A stretch of 42,822 nucleotides of DNA from Sulfurimonas sp. (GCA_002899765.1 PPDH01000040.1:111254-154075), one strand, 5' to 3'; shown: positions 16,306 through 26,374, numbered from the stretch's first letter. Translations and numbers: made by a program. The notes: generated by a model not told the origin, from the letters alone.

Positions 16306-16833
16306 CTATTTTTGGTAATGAGACTTAAATTCTACATAGCGCGATGCAGAAGCATATAACTCTTTGACCTCTTCTTCGCCTAGTTCTCTGATTACCCTAG
16401 CAGGACTTCCCATGATAAGCGAGCGTGGCGGGAAAATCTTGTTTTTTGTCACCAATGCGCCTGCTCCCACGATAGATTCTCTGCCTATTACAGCGCCGTC
16501 AAGTATGGTAGCACTCATTCCGATGAGACATGCGTCTTCTATGGTGCATCCATGAAGCATTACTCTATGCCCGATTGTAACGTCATTGCCGATGACTGTT
16601 GGGTGTCCGTCGCTTTTGTCGGTTTTTTTATAGTGCGTTACATGTACCATACTCAAATCTTGAATACTTACTCTGTCGCCTATTGTTATGTAGTGAACAT
16701 CGCCTCTTATAACGGTTCCAAACCAGATAGAGCAATCTTCTCCGCATGTAACATCACCGATAACATCTGCAGAGTGTGCAATCCAGCTGTTTTTTCCGAT
16801 TTTAGGTTTTATATCTTTAAAATCGTACAACAT
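16306..16833 (-). CDS. Gamma-carbonic-anhydrase-like hexapeptide-repeat protein (YrdA/PaaY family)
   Basis: 175 aa left-handed beta-helix protein with repeated [LIV]-G-x-x-x-x hexapeptides (for example VIGDVTCGEDCSIWFGTVIR). Metal-ligand histidines fall in VHVTHY, in TIGHRVMLHGC and in adjacent turns, as in the gamma-class carbonic anhydrase Cam and its homologues. Whether it is catalytically active is unknown; the YrdA group is often annotated as a transferase or carbonic anhydrase-like protein. It forms homotrimers in known members. It is cytoplasmic (no signal peptide) and co-oriented with ppk1 upstream (36-base gap) and the TRIC gene downstream (no gap). Confidence 0.88.
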   Translation of the reverse strand: MLYDFKDIKPKIGKNSWIAHSADVIGDVTCGEDCSIWFGTVIRGDVHYITIGDRVSIQDLSMVHVTHYKKTDKSDGHPTVIGNDVTIGHRVMLHGCTIEDACLIGMSATILDGAVIGRESIVGAGALVTKNKIFPPRSLIMGSPARVIRELGEEEVKELYASASRYVEFKSHYQK

Positions 16834-16869
16834 CTCTTATAGCTCCTCTGTAAATATATTCGCCATAAG

Positions 16870-18936
16870 TTATTTAACTAAATGAGCACTCTCTTTGATG
16901 GAAGCTTTGGCTATTTTGTTTGCATAATCCTCTAAAAGAGTATGACTGTTAATATTTTTTGCACCCTCATTTTTTATCTTTTTATAAGAACCGTCGCTTT
17001 GGAGTTCATGCGCCAAAGTATTGTCCGCGCACTGAAGTCTTAGTATCTGGATAATTTTCTCTTTTGCACCCTTGTCTTTAATCGCCGTTAAGAGCTCTAT
17101 GCGTCTCATAAGGTTTCTCGGCATCCAGTCGGCACTTGAGATATAAACACCAGTCTCATCGTTTTTAAAGTAGAATGTTCGTGAGTGTTCAAGATATTTT
17201 CCGAGTATCGAGATAACTCTGATGTTCTCACTCACCCCTTCAATCCCAGTTTTTAAACAGCAGATACCGCGGACTATAAGATTGATTTTTACGCCCGCTT
17301 GACTTGCTTTGTAAAGAGCTCTGATAACATCTTCATCGACAAGAGAGTTTAGTTTTGCGATAATCTCTCCGTTTGCACCTTTTCTTGTCTCGTTTTGGAT
17401 AAGCGAGAGAACTTTGGGTTTGATTTGTGAAGGCGACATGTAGAGTTCGTTGAGCTTCCCTTTTTTGCTAAATCCCGTTAGAAAGTGAAAAAATCGTGTC
17501 ATGTCGCTTGTTACTTCATCTTTTGAGGTGAGATAACTCATGTCTGTATATATTTTTGAGGTAGCAGGATTATAGTTTCCTGTTCCCAAATGAGCGTACT
17601 GCTTTAGTTTGGCATTTTTTCTTCTTGTGATGAGCGTTGCTTTTGCATGTACTTTAAAACCTTTGATACCGTAGATTACATGTGCGCCCGCTTTTTCAAG
17701 CGCTTTTGCCCAGATAAGGTTGTTCTCTTCATCAAATCTTGCTTTAAGTTCAACCATAACGGTTACCTGCTTGCCTGATTCACTCGCACTCATAAGCGCT
17801 TTAACGATTGGCGAATCTGTTCCTGAACGGTATAACGTCATCTTTATGGATACGACATCAGGGTCTTTTGCCGCCGTTTGAATAAGTTTTACTATGGGGT
17901 CGAAACTCTCATACGGATGATAGAGCAGAATATCCTGCTTCTCCAAGGTAGTAAATATATTTTCACTGTTATCCAACGGAGGAAGCGTTTTTGGTTTAAA
18001 CGGTTCTGTTAAAAGATGGGCAAAATGTTTGTTTGAGACTATCTGCCAAAGACTTGAGAGGTTTAAAAAAGTATGAAATTTATAGATGTCGTCTTTGTAT
18101 ACGTTTGTGTGGCGGTTGAAAAAGTTGACAATCTCCTCATCCCCGTCACTTCCGACTTCAAGTCTTACCATAGCACCTTTTCGGCGAAGCTTTAAGCCTT
18201 CCTCTAGGATTTCCAAAAAGTCGTCTGCCTCCTCCTCTTCAATTTCTATATCGGCGTTTCTCGTAACTCTAAATGAGGCAAATTTTATAAGTGTGTATCC
18301 CGGAAAAAGATCCTCTACATGTTCGGCAACCAAGCTCTCTATAGGAACATAGATATCATGTTCAAGCTCTATAAATCTATCTAAAACTCTAGGCACGCGG
18401 ATTATTCCAAATCTCTCAATAGCTGTGTTGTCGCTGTCTTGTAGTTTTACGATAAGTCCGAAACTAAGGTTGTTTAGGTGTGGAAAAGGGTGTGTCGCAT
18501 CAACGGCGATAGGGATGATTACGGGATAAATATTTTCGTTAAAATATCTGTTTAGATAATGTCTTTGGTGCTGATTTACATCTTTGTATAGCTTTATGCT
18601 GATGCCCTCAGGCTCAAGTTTTTTTAAAATCCCGTTCATGCAGTGTTCAACTACCTGTTGCTCTTGATGGAGGTATTTTCTTATTTCGCGAAGCTGTTCA
18701 AGAGGTGTGAGCTTGTCCGCACTTGAGACTATGATGCCTGCGGCAAAAAGCTTTTTAAGTCCTGCAACTCTTATCATATAAAATTCGTCTAGGTTTGTTC
18801 CGTAGATTGCTAGAAACTTAAGACGCTCTAAAAGCGGAAGCGACTCATCTTGCGCTTGTTTTAAAACTCTTGTGTTAAATTGAAGCCATGAGATTTCACG
18901 ATTGTTGTACAGACTCGGATTTTTTAGATTTATCAT
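16870..18936 (-). CDS. ppk1: Polyphosphate kinase 1
   Basis: 688 aa, identical in length to the E. coli enzyme as I recall it. The catalytic histidines are recognisable: H430 (GFKVHAKATL), the autophosphorylated residue, and H584 (YLEHSRTFYF). Conserved blocks include NREISWLQFN at the N-terminus, YGTNLDEFYMIR, DATHPFPHL and the phosphate-binding GTGNYNP near 451. The enzyme makes long-chain polyphosphate reversibly from ATP. Start ATG at 18936 follows AAAT-rich DNA with a weak ribosome site. Lies 56 bases after lnt on the same strand. Confidence 0.97.
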   Translation of the reverse strand: MINLKNPSLYNNREISWLQFNTRVLKQAQDESLPLLERLKFLAIYGTNLDEFYMIRVAGLKKLFAAGIIVSSADKLTPLEQLREIRKYLHQEQQVVEHCMNGILKKLEPEGISIKLYKDVNQHQRHYLNRYFNENIYPVIIPIAVDATHPFPHLNNLSFGLIVKLQDSDNTAIERFGIIRVPRVLDRFIELEHDIYVPIESLVAEHVEDLFPGYTLIKFASFRVTRNADIEIEEEEADDFLEILEEGLKLRRKGAMVRLEVGSDGDEEIVNFFNRHTNVYKDDIYKFHTFLNLSSLWQIVSNKHFAHLLTEPFKPKTLPPLDNSENIFTTLEKQDILLYHPYESFDPIVKLIQTAAKDPDVVSIKMTLYRSGTDSPIVKALMSASESGKQVTVMVELKARFDEENNLIWAKALEKAGAHVIYGIKGFKVHAKATLITRRKNAKLKQYAHLGTGNYNPATSKIYTDMSYLTSKDEVTSDMTRFFHFLTGFSKKGKLNELYMSPSQIKPKVLSLIQNETRKGANGEIIAKLNSLVDEDVIRALYKASQAGVKINLIVRGICCLKTGIEGVSENIRVISILGKYLEHSRTFYFKNDETGVYISSADWMPRNLMRRIELLTAIKDKGAKEKIIQILRLQCADNTLAHELQSDGSYKKIKNEGAKNINSHTLLEDYANKIAKASIKESAHLVK

Positions 18937-18992
18937 TATAAATCCCTATAAATATAGATTTTTAAATAAGGTCGAATTATACCAAATAAAGG

Positions 18993-20234
18993 TTACTTTA
19001 TTATTCCGCTGCCCTTGTAGTTTGCACTGTGATAGATTGTAGTGCCGTTTTTGCGAGCGTAGTATCTCATGAGAAGCTTTTGCAGAGTCGGTTCGATTGA
19101 GGGGGCAAACCACGCATTGTTGCTAATGGCTAGTACAAAATCTACATCTCCGCCGTAAATCTCTTGACATGTAGCCTCGTAGCAGATGGCATTTCTAAAC
19201 TTCACTCCTTTGATTGTAAAGTCGGTCGGTGTGGCTGCCGTCTTAAAGTCGGACGCGCCGCCGAAAAAAATCTTATTTATAAACTCCTGTGCAAATTTTG
19301 GAAGAGGAATATACTCTCCAAAAGGGACTAAAACCAACTTCTTTGCTACTTCAAACTTGCCGTTTTCAAACATGTAAGTTACATTGTACTGCATGCCGTC
19401 TTCGCTAAGGAGCGAGCCTGCTACAATGGCGATGTTATGGGAGAGATATCGGAGCTCTTCTATGATTTGCGGTGCTTTGTTCATGTAGAGTGGAAAAACG
19501 GATTCGGGAAGCACAACTAAATCGTATCCGCTATTTTTTGCTTCATGTATCTCTTTAAAGATTAGCTCAATTGTCGGAGCAAGACTCTCTTTTTGCCATT
19601 TTTTATCTTGGAGTATGTCGGTTGAGACAAGTTTTATCTTAAGCGGAGCTTCTTTTTGGATGGGGGGAGTAAAATTTATGCCAAGAATAATCAGTAAAAG
19701 CGGAGCATATCTATAAGAAGATTTTTTTAAATAAAAAGGGAGCGAGAGAGCAAGAAGCACAAGGAAGAGTTGATATTTATAAATACCCAGATAGCTATCT
19801 ACAAAAAGAAGTTCTATCTGAAGCCAGTTAAAATCAAAAGGCTCTACAAAACTTAAACCAAATAGCAAAACAGCTCTAATGGCAACACTGTTTGTAAGAG
19901 CCAAAACCCCAAAGAAGAGCATGTAGATAAGTGCAAAAAGTATAGTGACGATAGGTTCCATGTAACCTACATTGTTATATTTAAAGCTGTAGCCAATCCA
20001 ATAAAACCATAAAAGTCCTATGAAAAATACGGCACTCAAGACGCTGCGTTTTGGAATGTAGAGCAAAAGAGCCAAAGCAAAAAGTCCAAAAAGCGTGTTT
20101 ATAATTTTTAGAGTTATGCCGAAGTGTTCCAGATAGATAAAAGCACTAAAGAGGAGTGCGGTTATAACTCCGCATGTTAAATCAAAAAGAAGAGGATTGC
20201 AGCTGTCTCTGATGGTTTGGATTTTTTTAATCAT
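18993..20234 (-). CDS. lnt: Apolipoprotein N-acyltransferase
   Basis: 413 aa, shorter than the roughly 510-residue proteobacterial enzyme, as is usual in Campylobacterota. Several hydrophobic segments occupy residues 15-185; the C-terminal nitrilase-type domain starts near 198. The catalytic triad is seen as E in LVVLPESVFPLY, K in the KLVLVPFGEYIP region and C in AICYEATCQ. The enzyme adds the third acyl chain to lipoproteins in the inner membrane; lptE at 26375 is a likely client. The C-terminus ends at SANYKGSGIIK without the final tail seen in E. coli. It is transcribed divergently from yajC. Confidence 0.93.
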   Translation of the reverse strand: MIKKIQTIRDSCNPLLFDLTCGVITALLFSAFIYLEHFGITLKIINTLFGLFALALLLYIPKRSVLSAVFFIGLLWFYWIGYSFKYNNVGYMEPIVTILFALIYMLFFGVLALTNSVAIRAVLLFGLSFVEPFDFNWLQIELLFVDSYLGIYKYQLFLVLLALSLPFYLKKSSYRYAPLLLIILGINFTPPIQKEAPLKIKLVSTDILQDKKWQKESLAPTIELIFKEIHEAKNSGYDLVVLPESVFPLYMNKAPQIIEELRYLSHNIAIVAGSLLSEDGMQYNVTYMFENGKFEVAKKLVLVPFGEYIPLPKFAQEFINKIFFGGASDFKTAATPTDFTIKGVKFRNAICYEATCQEIYGGDVDFVLAISNNAWFAPSIEPTLQKLLMRYYARKNGTTIYHSANYKGSGIIK

Positions 20235-20259
20235 TTTTTTATTATCTTTTTTGATGTGA

Positions 20260-20265
20260 ATTATA
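20260..20265 (-). promoter_or_regulatory. -10 box of the lnt-ppk1 cluster
   Basis: TATAAT on the minus strand (TGTTATAATTCAC context), about 25 bases before the lnt ATG. It is arranged back to back with the yajC promoter at 20300. Confidence 0.45.
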
Positions 20266-20299
20266 ACACTACTTCAGTCTTTTATTAATATAGTTCTTG

Positions 20300-20305
20300 T
20301 ATAAT
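20300..20305 (+). promoter_or_regulatory. -10 box of the yajC-secD-secF operon
   Basis: TTGTATAATCG contains a perfect TATAAT with the TG extension common in this phylum. A start site near 20312 would precede the AAAGGA ribosome site (20321-20326) and the ATG at 20338. Confidence 0.5.
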
Positions 20306-20337
20306 CGCCGCAATTTATTCAAAGGAAACCCATACCC

Positions 20338-20604
20338 ATGGAAATAATAAGCCAACTACTCCCGTTTATAATTTTAATTGCGATTATGTACTTCATAATT
20401 ATTCGTCCGCAGCAAAAAGCGGCAAAAAGCCATCAAGAGATGTTAGCATCTCTAAAAAAAGGTGACAAAATTGTTACTGTAGGCGGAATCATAGCAACTA
20501 TATATAAAGTTGAAGAGCAGTTTTTAAGTATTAAAATGAATGATGATGTAATTGTAAAAGCAACAAAAGACGCCGTTGCTAGAAAGTATGAGGATGAAGC
20601 TTAA
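20338..20604 (+). CDS. yajC: Sec translocon accessory protein YajC
   Basis: 88 aa membrane protein: one N-terminal transmembrane helix (residues 6-22, LLPFIILIAIMYFIII) followed by the conserved RPQQKAAKSHQEML segment and the KKGDKIVTVGGI block. YajC binds SecDF and supports protein export. AAAGGA lies upstream of ATG 20338 with a spacing of about 11. The stop overlaps the secD start region. The order yajC-secD-secF is typical and the same as in H. pylori HP1551-HP1549. Confidence 0.95.
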   Translation: MEIISQLLPFIILIAIMYFIIIRPQQKAAKSHQEMLASLKKGDKIVTVGGIIATIYKVEEQFLSIKMNDDVIVKATKDAVARKYEDEA

Positions 20605-22159
20605 TTACCGAATAACCCTATTTGCTCTTGCTATAATTTTTGTTATATTCTTCTCAGCACCTTCTCTTTTTCAGCTGCAAGACGGAAAAAAGGTAACTTT
20701 AGGTCTTGACCTTCAAGGCGGGCTTCATATGCTTCTTGGTGTTAAAACCGAAGAAGCAGTCAAGTCAAGGATTAAATCGATAGCTGCAAGTGTAAAGCAT
20801 TTCAGTGAGAGAAAAGATATCTTAATCGATAAACTAAACTTTGATGAAAACGGTATCACGCTTACTCTTTTAGACAAAGACGATGTTAAAACAATCCAAT
20901 CTTTTTTTCATGAAATACAAGGCGCTGTCGTAGTTGCAGTAGATGAGAGTGTCTCTTTAAGTCTTAGTGATGAGGAGATTTTAAAAACACAGCAGCAGGC
21001 GATTTCTCAAGCTATTGAGACGATTAGAAACAGGCTTGACCAGTTTGGTTTGACGGAGCCTATCGTAGCACGTCAAGGCGAGGAGAAGATTCTTGTTCAG
21101 CTAGCAGGTATCAAAACCATAGAAGAGGAACAGCGTGCACGCGAACTTATCTCTCGTGCCGCAAAGCTTGAGCTTATGGCTGTTGATGAAGACAGGGCGG
21201 CAAGAGTTTATAGCATGACTCAGAGCGAGGCTGCATCATACGGAGACGTTATTTTAGAAGATGCCACAAATCCGCAGGTAAAACATTTGGTTCGTGAGAT
21301 TCCAATCTTAGACGGCTCAATGCTCACAGATGCACATGTAGGGTTTGATGAAAACAACCGTCCTTTGATTAGCTTTTCTCTCAATGCAGAAGGCGCTGAA
21401 ATATTCGGCGATTTTACGGGTAAAAGTGTAGGAAAACATTTAGCGGTAGTTTTGGATTCCAAAGTATATTCGGCTCCGGTTATAAATGAGCGTATCGGTG
21501 GAGGAAGCGGACAAATTTCAGGAAACTATACCGTTATGGAAGCCAAAGACTTGGCTATCGCACTTCGCTCAGGTTCTCTTTTGGCTCCAATCTACCTTAT
21601 GGAAAAGCGTTCGGTCGGACCTAGTTTGGGAGCTGATAGTATTAAAGCCAGTTTAATCGCGCTTGTAGGCGGATTTATACTTGTTATAGTTTTTATGGTA
21701 GTTTACTACAGAATGGCCGGCATCATAGCAAATATCGCTTTGATTGCAAATCTCTTTATTATTTTGGCAGTCATGAGTCTTTTTGGGGCAACTCTCACGC
21801 TTCCTGGAATGGCGGGAATAGTTCTAACCGTCGGTATGGCGGTTGATGCAAACGTTATCATCTCTGAACGTATCCGTGAGCTTATACATGAGGGAAAATC
21901 TATTCATAAAGCTATAGAAGACGGATATGCAAATGCCATGAGCGCTATTTTGGATGCAAATATAACGACGCTTATAGCCGCTGTTGTTCTATATGCTTAC
22001 GGAACGGGAGCAATTAAAGGTTTTGCTATTACTATCAGCATAGGAATACTTGCTTCAATGCTAACGGCGATTCTTGGAACTCACGGCATATATGAGATGC
22101 TTGAGAAGAGAATACAAAAAAGTAAAAACAACCTTTTATGGTTTGGGATTAAGGGCTAA
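20594..22159 (+). CDS. secD: Protein translocase subunit SecD
   Basis: About 522 aa RND-family membrane protein that uses the proton gradient to pull exported proteins across the membrane. One N-terminal transmembrane helix, a large periplasmic domain with LGLDLQGGLHMLL, and five C-terminal transmembrane segments including VGMAVDANVIISERIRE. The start is uncertain: 20594 (MKLNYRI, AGAAAG 7 bases upstream) is preferred over ATG 20588 and TTG 20576, all of which overlap the end of yajC. secF follows after 2 bases. Confidence 0.94.
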   Translation: MKLNYRITLFALAIIFVIFFSAPSLFQLQDGKKVTLGLDLQGGLHMLLGVKTEEAVKSRIKSIAASVKHFSERKDILIDKLNFDENGITLTLLDKDDVKTIQSFFHEIQGAVVVAVDESVSLSLSDEEILKTQQQAISQAIETIRNRLDQFGLTEPIVARQGEEKILVQLAGIKTIEEEQRARELISRAAKLELMAVDEDRAARVYSMTQSEAASYGDVILEDATNPQVKHLVREIPILDGSMLTDAHVGFDENNRPLISFSLNAEGAEIFGDFTGKSVGKHLAVVLDSKVYSAPVINERIGGGSGQISGNYTVMEAKDLAIALRSGSLLAPIYLMEKRSVGPSLGADSIKASLIALVGGFILVIVFMVVYYRMAGIIANIALIANLFIILAVMSLFGATLTLPGMAGIVLTVGMAVDANVIISERIRELIHEGKSIHKAIEDGYANAMSAILDANITTLIAAVVLYAYGTGAIKGFAITISIGILASMLTAILGTHGIYEMLEKRIQKSKNNLLWFGIKG

Positions 22160-22161
22160 TT

Positions 22162-23133
22162 ATGGAATTTTTTAAGTTTAGTAAAACCTTTGATTTTATG
22201 GGCAAGTCAAAAGTGGCTATGATTATCTCAATAGTTTTAGTGCTTGGCTCATTTGCTCTTTTGGCGACAAAAGGTCTTAACTACGGTGTCGATTTTGCGG
22301 GCGGAACGATTGTTCAGGTAAAGTATAACACTGCTGCGCCTATTGATGAGATGAGAGAAAAACTAAAGAGCAACGCTATCTTTGAAGGTGCTTCCATAAC
22401 GGAGTTTGGTTCTGAGGAAGAGGTGGTTATCCGTATGAGAACAACAACGGGAGACGTTGTTGTCGATGTCGGAGATGTTACCCGTGAGACTCTTGTGGGC
22501 ACAGGAGAGTTTGAGATTCGCCGTGTTGATATTGTCGGTACAAAAGTTGGAAGCGAACTAAAAGAGAAAGGGATAATGTCTCTTGTTTTAGCTGTCATGG
22601 GCATCTTAATTTATGTAGCATTTAGATTTGAGTGGAGATTTGCCGTAGCTTCTATAGTGGCGCTTGTTCATGATGTATCAATTGCTCTTGGAGCGATAGC
22701 TCTTGTAGGGCTGGAAGTAAATCTTGACGTATTAGCAGCACTTCTTACAATTCTTGGATATTCGCTCAACGACACTATTATCGTATTTGACAGAATCCGT
22801 GAGGGCATTGTAAAAGGCAGAGATATCGAGTTTGCCGAGATAATAGATGACTCTATTACAAGAACTTTAGCTAGAACGACACTAACTTCGCTCACGACTC
22901 TGTTTGTTGTATTTACGCTATTTATGTTCGGCGGTGAGATAATTCATGCTTTTGCATTTACTCTTTTAGTGGGAATTATCGTAGGAACGTACTCATCAAT
23001 TTTCGTTGCTTCTCCTACTTTGCTTGTTTTTGGTTTTGATGTGAAAAAATATCACGTCAAACTTGCCGAGAAAGCAAAAAGAGAAGCAGAAAAAGAGAGA
23101 ATTAGATCACAGTTTGAATCAGGAGTCATGTAA
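22162..23133 (+). CDS. secF: Protein translocase subunit SecF
   Basis: 323 aa partner of SecD. Family signatures are visible: NYGVDFAGGTIVQVKY near residue 35 and SLNDTIIVFDRIRE near 203, with six predicted transmembrane helices. Starts 2 bases after the secD stop, with AAGGG upstream, so co-translation is expected. Confidence 0.95.
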   Translation: MEFFKFSKTFDFMGKSKVAMIISIVLVLGSFALLATKGLNYGVDFAGGTIVQVKYNTAAPIDEMREKLKSNAIFEGASITEFGSEEEVVIRMRTTTGDVVVDVGDVTRETLVGTGEFEIRRVDIVGTKVGSELKEKGIMSLVLAVMGILIYVAFRFEWRFAVASIVALVHDVSIALGAIALVGLEVNLDVLAALLTILGYSLNDTIIVFDRIREGIVKGRDIEFAEIIDDSITRTLARTTLTSLTTLFVVFTLFMFGGEIIHAFAFTLLVGIIVGTYSSIFVASPTLLVFGFDVKKYHVKLAEKAKREAEKERIRSQFESGVM

Positions 23134-23201
23134 ACTTCTTTAAAATCATATTTGTTTTTAGTTGTTCAATAGCAGATACAATAATAAAAAAGGAGTCTGT
23201 T

Positions 23202-23387
23202 ATGAGCAATATTACACTTATTGTTTTTTTTCTATTTGTGGCTTTTTGGGTTTACTCTATTATCTCTGTCTATAAAGGCAGATTTAAAGAAGAGAAGCAA
23301 AAAGCTTTTTGGCTAATAGGTGTTGTTTTTGTTCCGCCTTTAGCAATTTTTTTCTTTTTTATGAAAAAAAATTTACTTCTTAAATAG
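23202..23387 (+). CDS. Small two-helix membrane protein (PLDc_N-like)
   Basis: 61 aa with two hydrophobic helices (residues 4-23 and 37-54) separated by a charged loop (KGRFKEEKQKAFW). The layout and the VVFVPPLAIFFFF segment resemble the PLDc_N domain, a small membrane family found alone or before phospholipase D-type domains. A strong AAAAGGAG precedes the ATG. Role unknown; it lies in the same orientation between secF and the DUF6394 gene. Confidence 0.65.
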   Translation: MSNITLIVFFLFVAFWVYSIISVYKGRFKEEKQKAFWLIGVVFVPPLAIFFFFMKKNLLLK

Positions 23388-23428
23388 CGCGCTATAGATA
23401 CTTCAGTCGCTACTTAAGATAATTTTTG

Positions 23429-23434
23429 TATAAT
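23429..23434 (+). promoter_or_regulatory. -10 box before the DUF6394 gene
   Basis: TTGTATAATCTT repeats the extended -10 form seen before yajC. It places transcription start near 23441, just before the AGAGG site of the gene at 23466. Confidence 0.45.
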
Positions 23435-23465
23435 CTTGCCAATTAATTTAAGCAGAGGTATCGGT

Positions 23466-23804
23466 ATGGATTGGGGCAAAGTAATATACGTGTTTTTTTC
23501 ATTGATGAGTTTAACATCAATCGCAGGTTTTTTATATGAACATAGTGCTGTCGCGCTCTTTGTAGCGGGCAGTTTAAATCTGGTTTCTACATTTTTGAAA
23601 ATCGGTGTGAGAAATCTCCTCTCTGCTGAACTTTTAGCTTCCTCTTTAGTAGCAGATTTGCATCTTATTCCGGCTTTTATATATCTCGAAGTTGTCGGCA
23701 ATCTAGAGTGGGCTATAGCTTTGGCAATAGGAGCTTTAATCGCAAATCTATTTTCCGTAGGACTTGTCTACATTGAGAGTTCAAAAAATCGTGATGAGTA
23801 CTAA
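23466..23804 (+). CDS. DUF6394-family conserved membrane protein
   Basis: 112 aa, with three or four hydrophobic helices. The segment VSTFLKIGVRNLLSAELLAS and the following LVADLHLIPAFIYL are, from memory, highly conserved in Campylobacterota and related proteobacteria as DUF6394. The start at ATG 23466 has AGAGG 7 bases upstream and is preferred to the in-frame TTG at 23436. Function not known; the neighbours (SecDF, LeuRS) give no specific hint. Confidence 0.75.
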   Translation: MDWGKVIYVFFSLMSLTSIAGFLYEHSAVALFVAGSLNLVSTFLKIGVRNLLSAELLASSLVADLHLIPAFIYLEVVGNLEWAIALAIGALIANLFSVGLVYIESSKNRDEY

Positions 23805-23903
23805 GTATTTGTACGTTAAGACTGCTTAGATCACAAAACCTTTGGTTTGTTTAGAAAAGCTAGACTCTTTAGGAGTCAGAATAATTTTACAGGAAGTTTT
23901 AAA

Positions 23904-26372
23904 TTTGAATATAACGCAAAGACCATAGAGAAACAGTGGCAAGAATATTGGGCGCAAAACAGAAGTTTTGAGCCTAGTGAAGATTTTATCAAAGAGAAAA
24001 AATATATACTTAGCATGTTCCCTTTCCCAAGTGGAAGACTTCATATGGGGCATGTAAGAAACTACACGCTCAGCGATGCTTTTGCCAGATATTATCGTCA
24101 GCAAGACTTTAATGTTCTTCACCCAATCGGCTTTGACAGCTTTGGTATGCCTGCAGAAAATGCGGCTATTAAAAACGGCTCACATCCGAAAAAATGGACT
24201 TATGACAACATAGACTACATGAAGGGCGAATTTAAGTCGCTTGGATTTTCATTCTCAAAAGAGCGTGAACTTGCTACAAGCGATGAGCTTTATACAAAGT
24301 TTGAACAGGGTTTTATCATCGACATGTATGAAAAGGGTCTTCTTTACCGCAAAAAAGGTTTTTTAAACTGGTGTCCTAGTTGTCATACAGTTTTGGCAAA
24401 CGAACAGGTAATTGAGGGCTCATGCTGGAGATGTGATACCGTGGTCGTTAAAAAAGACATGAATCAGTACTACTTCAAAATCACCAAGTATGCCGATGAA
24501 CTTTTAGAGGATTTGCATAAGCTTGAAAATGGCTGGCCTAAGCAGGTTTTGACGATGCAGGAGAACTGGATAGGAAAGTCAAACGGTTTGGAATTTCAGC
24601 TTCGCTTTGATGATGTATCGTTTGTTAAATTGAAAAAAAACTTTGAGGGTTTTTATGTCTTTACGACACGCCCAGATACTATCTACGGTGTAAGTTATGC
24701 AGCTTTAGCGCCTGAACATGAGATAGTGACCTACATGATTGAAAATTCACTTCTTGATGATGAGACGGTTGTAAAAATCAAACAGATGAAAAACGCTTCA
24801 TCAATCGATAGACAAAAAGAGAAGAGCGGAGTTGCACTGGGTCTTGATATTCTCCATCCTCTGACAAACAAGAAGATACCTTTGTGGGTTGCAAATTTTG
24901 TTTTGATGGACTACGGAAGCGGCGCGGTTATGGCTGTTCCTGCACATGATGAGAGAGATTTTGACTTTGCTAAAAAATACGATTTGCCTATCAATGCAGT
25001 TATAAAACCATTTGAGGGCGAATTAGAGTCTGATAAAGCATATACGGACGCTGGAGAGCTCTTTAACTCGGAGATGTTTGATGGCATGAACTCCAAAGAG
25101 GCGCACTCAAAGATCATAGAGTACTTTGAAGAGAAAAAGATAGGCAAAAAAACAACGAACTACAAACTCAAAGACTGGGGAGTTTCACGCCAAAGATACT
25201 GGGGCGCGCCTATTCCCTTTGTCCACTGTGAGGGCTGCGGCATAGTTATGGAGAAAAAAGAGAATCTCCCGATTGCACTTCCTGAGGATATTGAGATTAC
25301 GGGAGAGGGAAATCCGCTTGAGAAGCATCCTTCGTGGAAACATTGCAAATGTCCTAAGTGTGACGGTGATGCAATCCGCGAAACAGATACAATGGATACT
25401 TTTGTGTAGTCTTCATGGTACTTTTTGCGTTTTTGTGCATCGCCGAAGAACTGGCAGGATGAGGCTTTTTCAAAAGAGCAGATTAAGTACTGGATGCACC
25501 GCAAAGGGCATGAAGGTGTTGACCACTATATCGGCGGGATAGAGCATGCGATACTGCACCTTCTTTATGCAAGGTTCTTTACAAAAGTTTTCCGTGACTT
25601 GGGTTACTTGGATTTTGATGAGCCTTTTGAGAAGCTTCTTACGCAAGGTATGGTTCTAAAAGACGGTGCTAAAATGAGCAAATCCAAAGGCAACACGGTT
25701 GATCCCGATGCGATTATAGAGAAGTACGGTGCTGACACGGCAAGACTTTTCATACTCTTTGCAGCGCCTCCTACGCAGGAGCTTGAGTGGAATGACAGTG
25801 CTGTTGAGGGTGCTTATAAATTTATAAAAAGATTTTATGATAGAAGCTCACATGTAAACAAAATCAGTGCAATCCCTTACATAGAACACTCCACTCTTTC
25901 AAAAGAGGAGAAATTTGCAAGAAAAAAAGTGTATGAAGCACTTGTCCGCGCGCAGGACGTTTATAGTGAGAAATATACATTTAACACTATGATTGCAGGT
26001 GTCATGGAGGCCATGAACGCACTTAACCTTCAAACAAACAGAGATGTCTGGAGCGAGGGGTACTGGATACTTACTTCCATTATGGAACCTGTAATCCCGC
26101 ATGTCTGCTGGGAAATTTCTCATAACTTCTTCTCTCTTAAAAACTTAACTCCCCAAAGTGTGCTAGAAGAGGTTTTTGTAGAGGATACTATAATGCTCGG
26201 TGTTTCCATTAACGGAAAGAGCAGATGCGAAATAGAAGTCACGCCGGATGCATCCAAGGAGAGTATACTCGAAGCTGCAAAAGAAAAAGCGCAGAAGTGG
26301 CTTGAGGGCAAGACGCTTGTAAAAGAGATTTTAGTTCCAAAGAAATTAGTAAACTTAGTTGTTAAGGATTAG
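23904..26372 (+). CDS. leuS: Leucyl-tRNA synthetase, interrupted by in-frame TAG
   Basis: Class I aminoacyl-tRNA synthetase that charges tRNA-Leu. The HIGH-type motif is [13 protein letters not shown] (near 24028), the editing (CP1) domain shows TTRPDTIYG, and KMSKS is [10 protein letters not shown] (near 25666). TAG at 25407-25409 interrupts the frame in the conserved MDTFV-E-SSWY motif, where Glu is expected; the frame then continues intact (SSWYFLRFC) to 26372. Full length would be about 822 aa. The natural start is expected at 23904, 7 bases after AGGAAG, yet the codon there is TTT; homologues begin (M/L)EYN, and TTG to TTT would explain it. TTG at 23847 is the only in-frame standard start upstream and adds an odd basic extension. 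The gene is essential, so a real double lesion is unlikely without readthrough or a second copy. Confidence 0.93.
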
Positions 26373-26374
26373 CA

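Noticed and set aside
23821-23886. Small hairpins (AAACC-TTT-GGTTT and GACTC-TTTAG-GAGTC) before leuS as a T-box or riboswitch
   Set aside because: The stems are short, no T-box consensus or terminator run follows, and T-boxes are rare in this phylum; not enough to call a regulator.
25425-26372. Separate protein starting at the TTG at 25425
   Set aside because: It is the C-terminal half of leuS in the same frame with the KMSKS motif; the preceding SSWYF belongs to the same conserved block.
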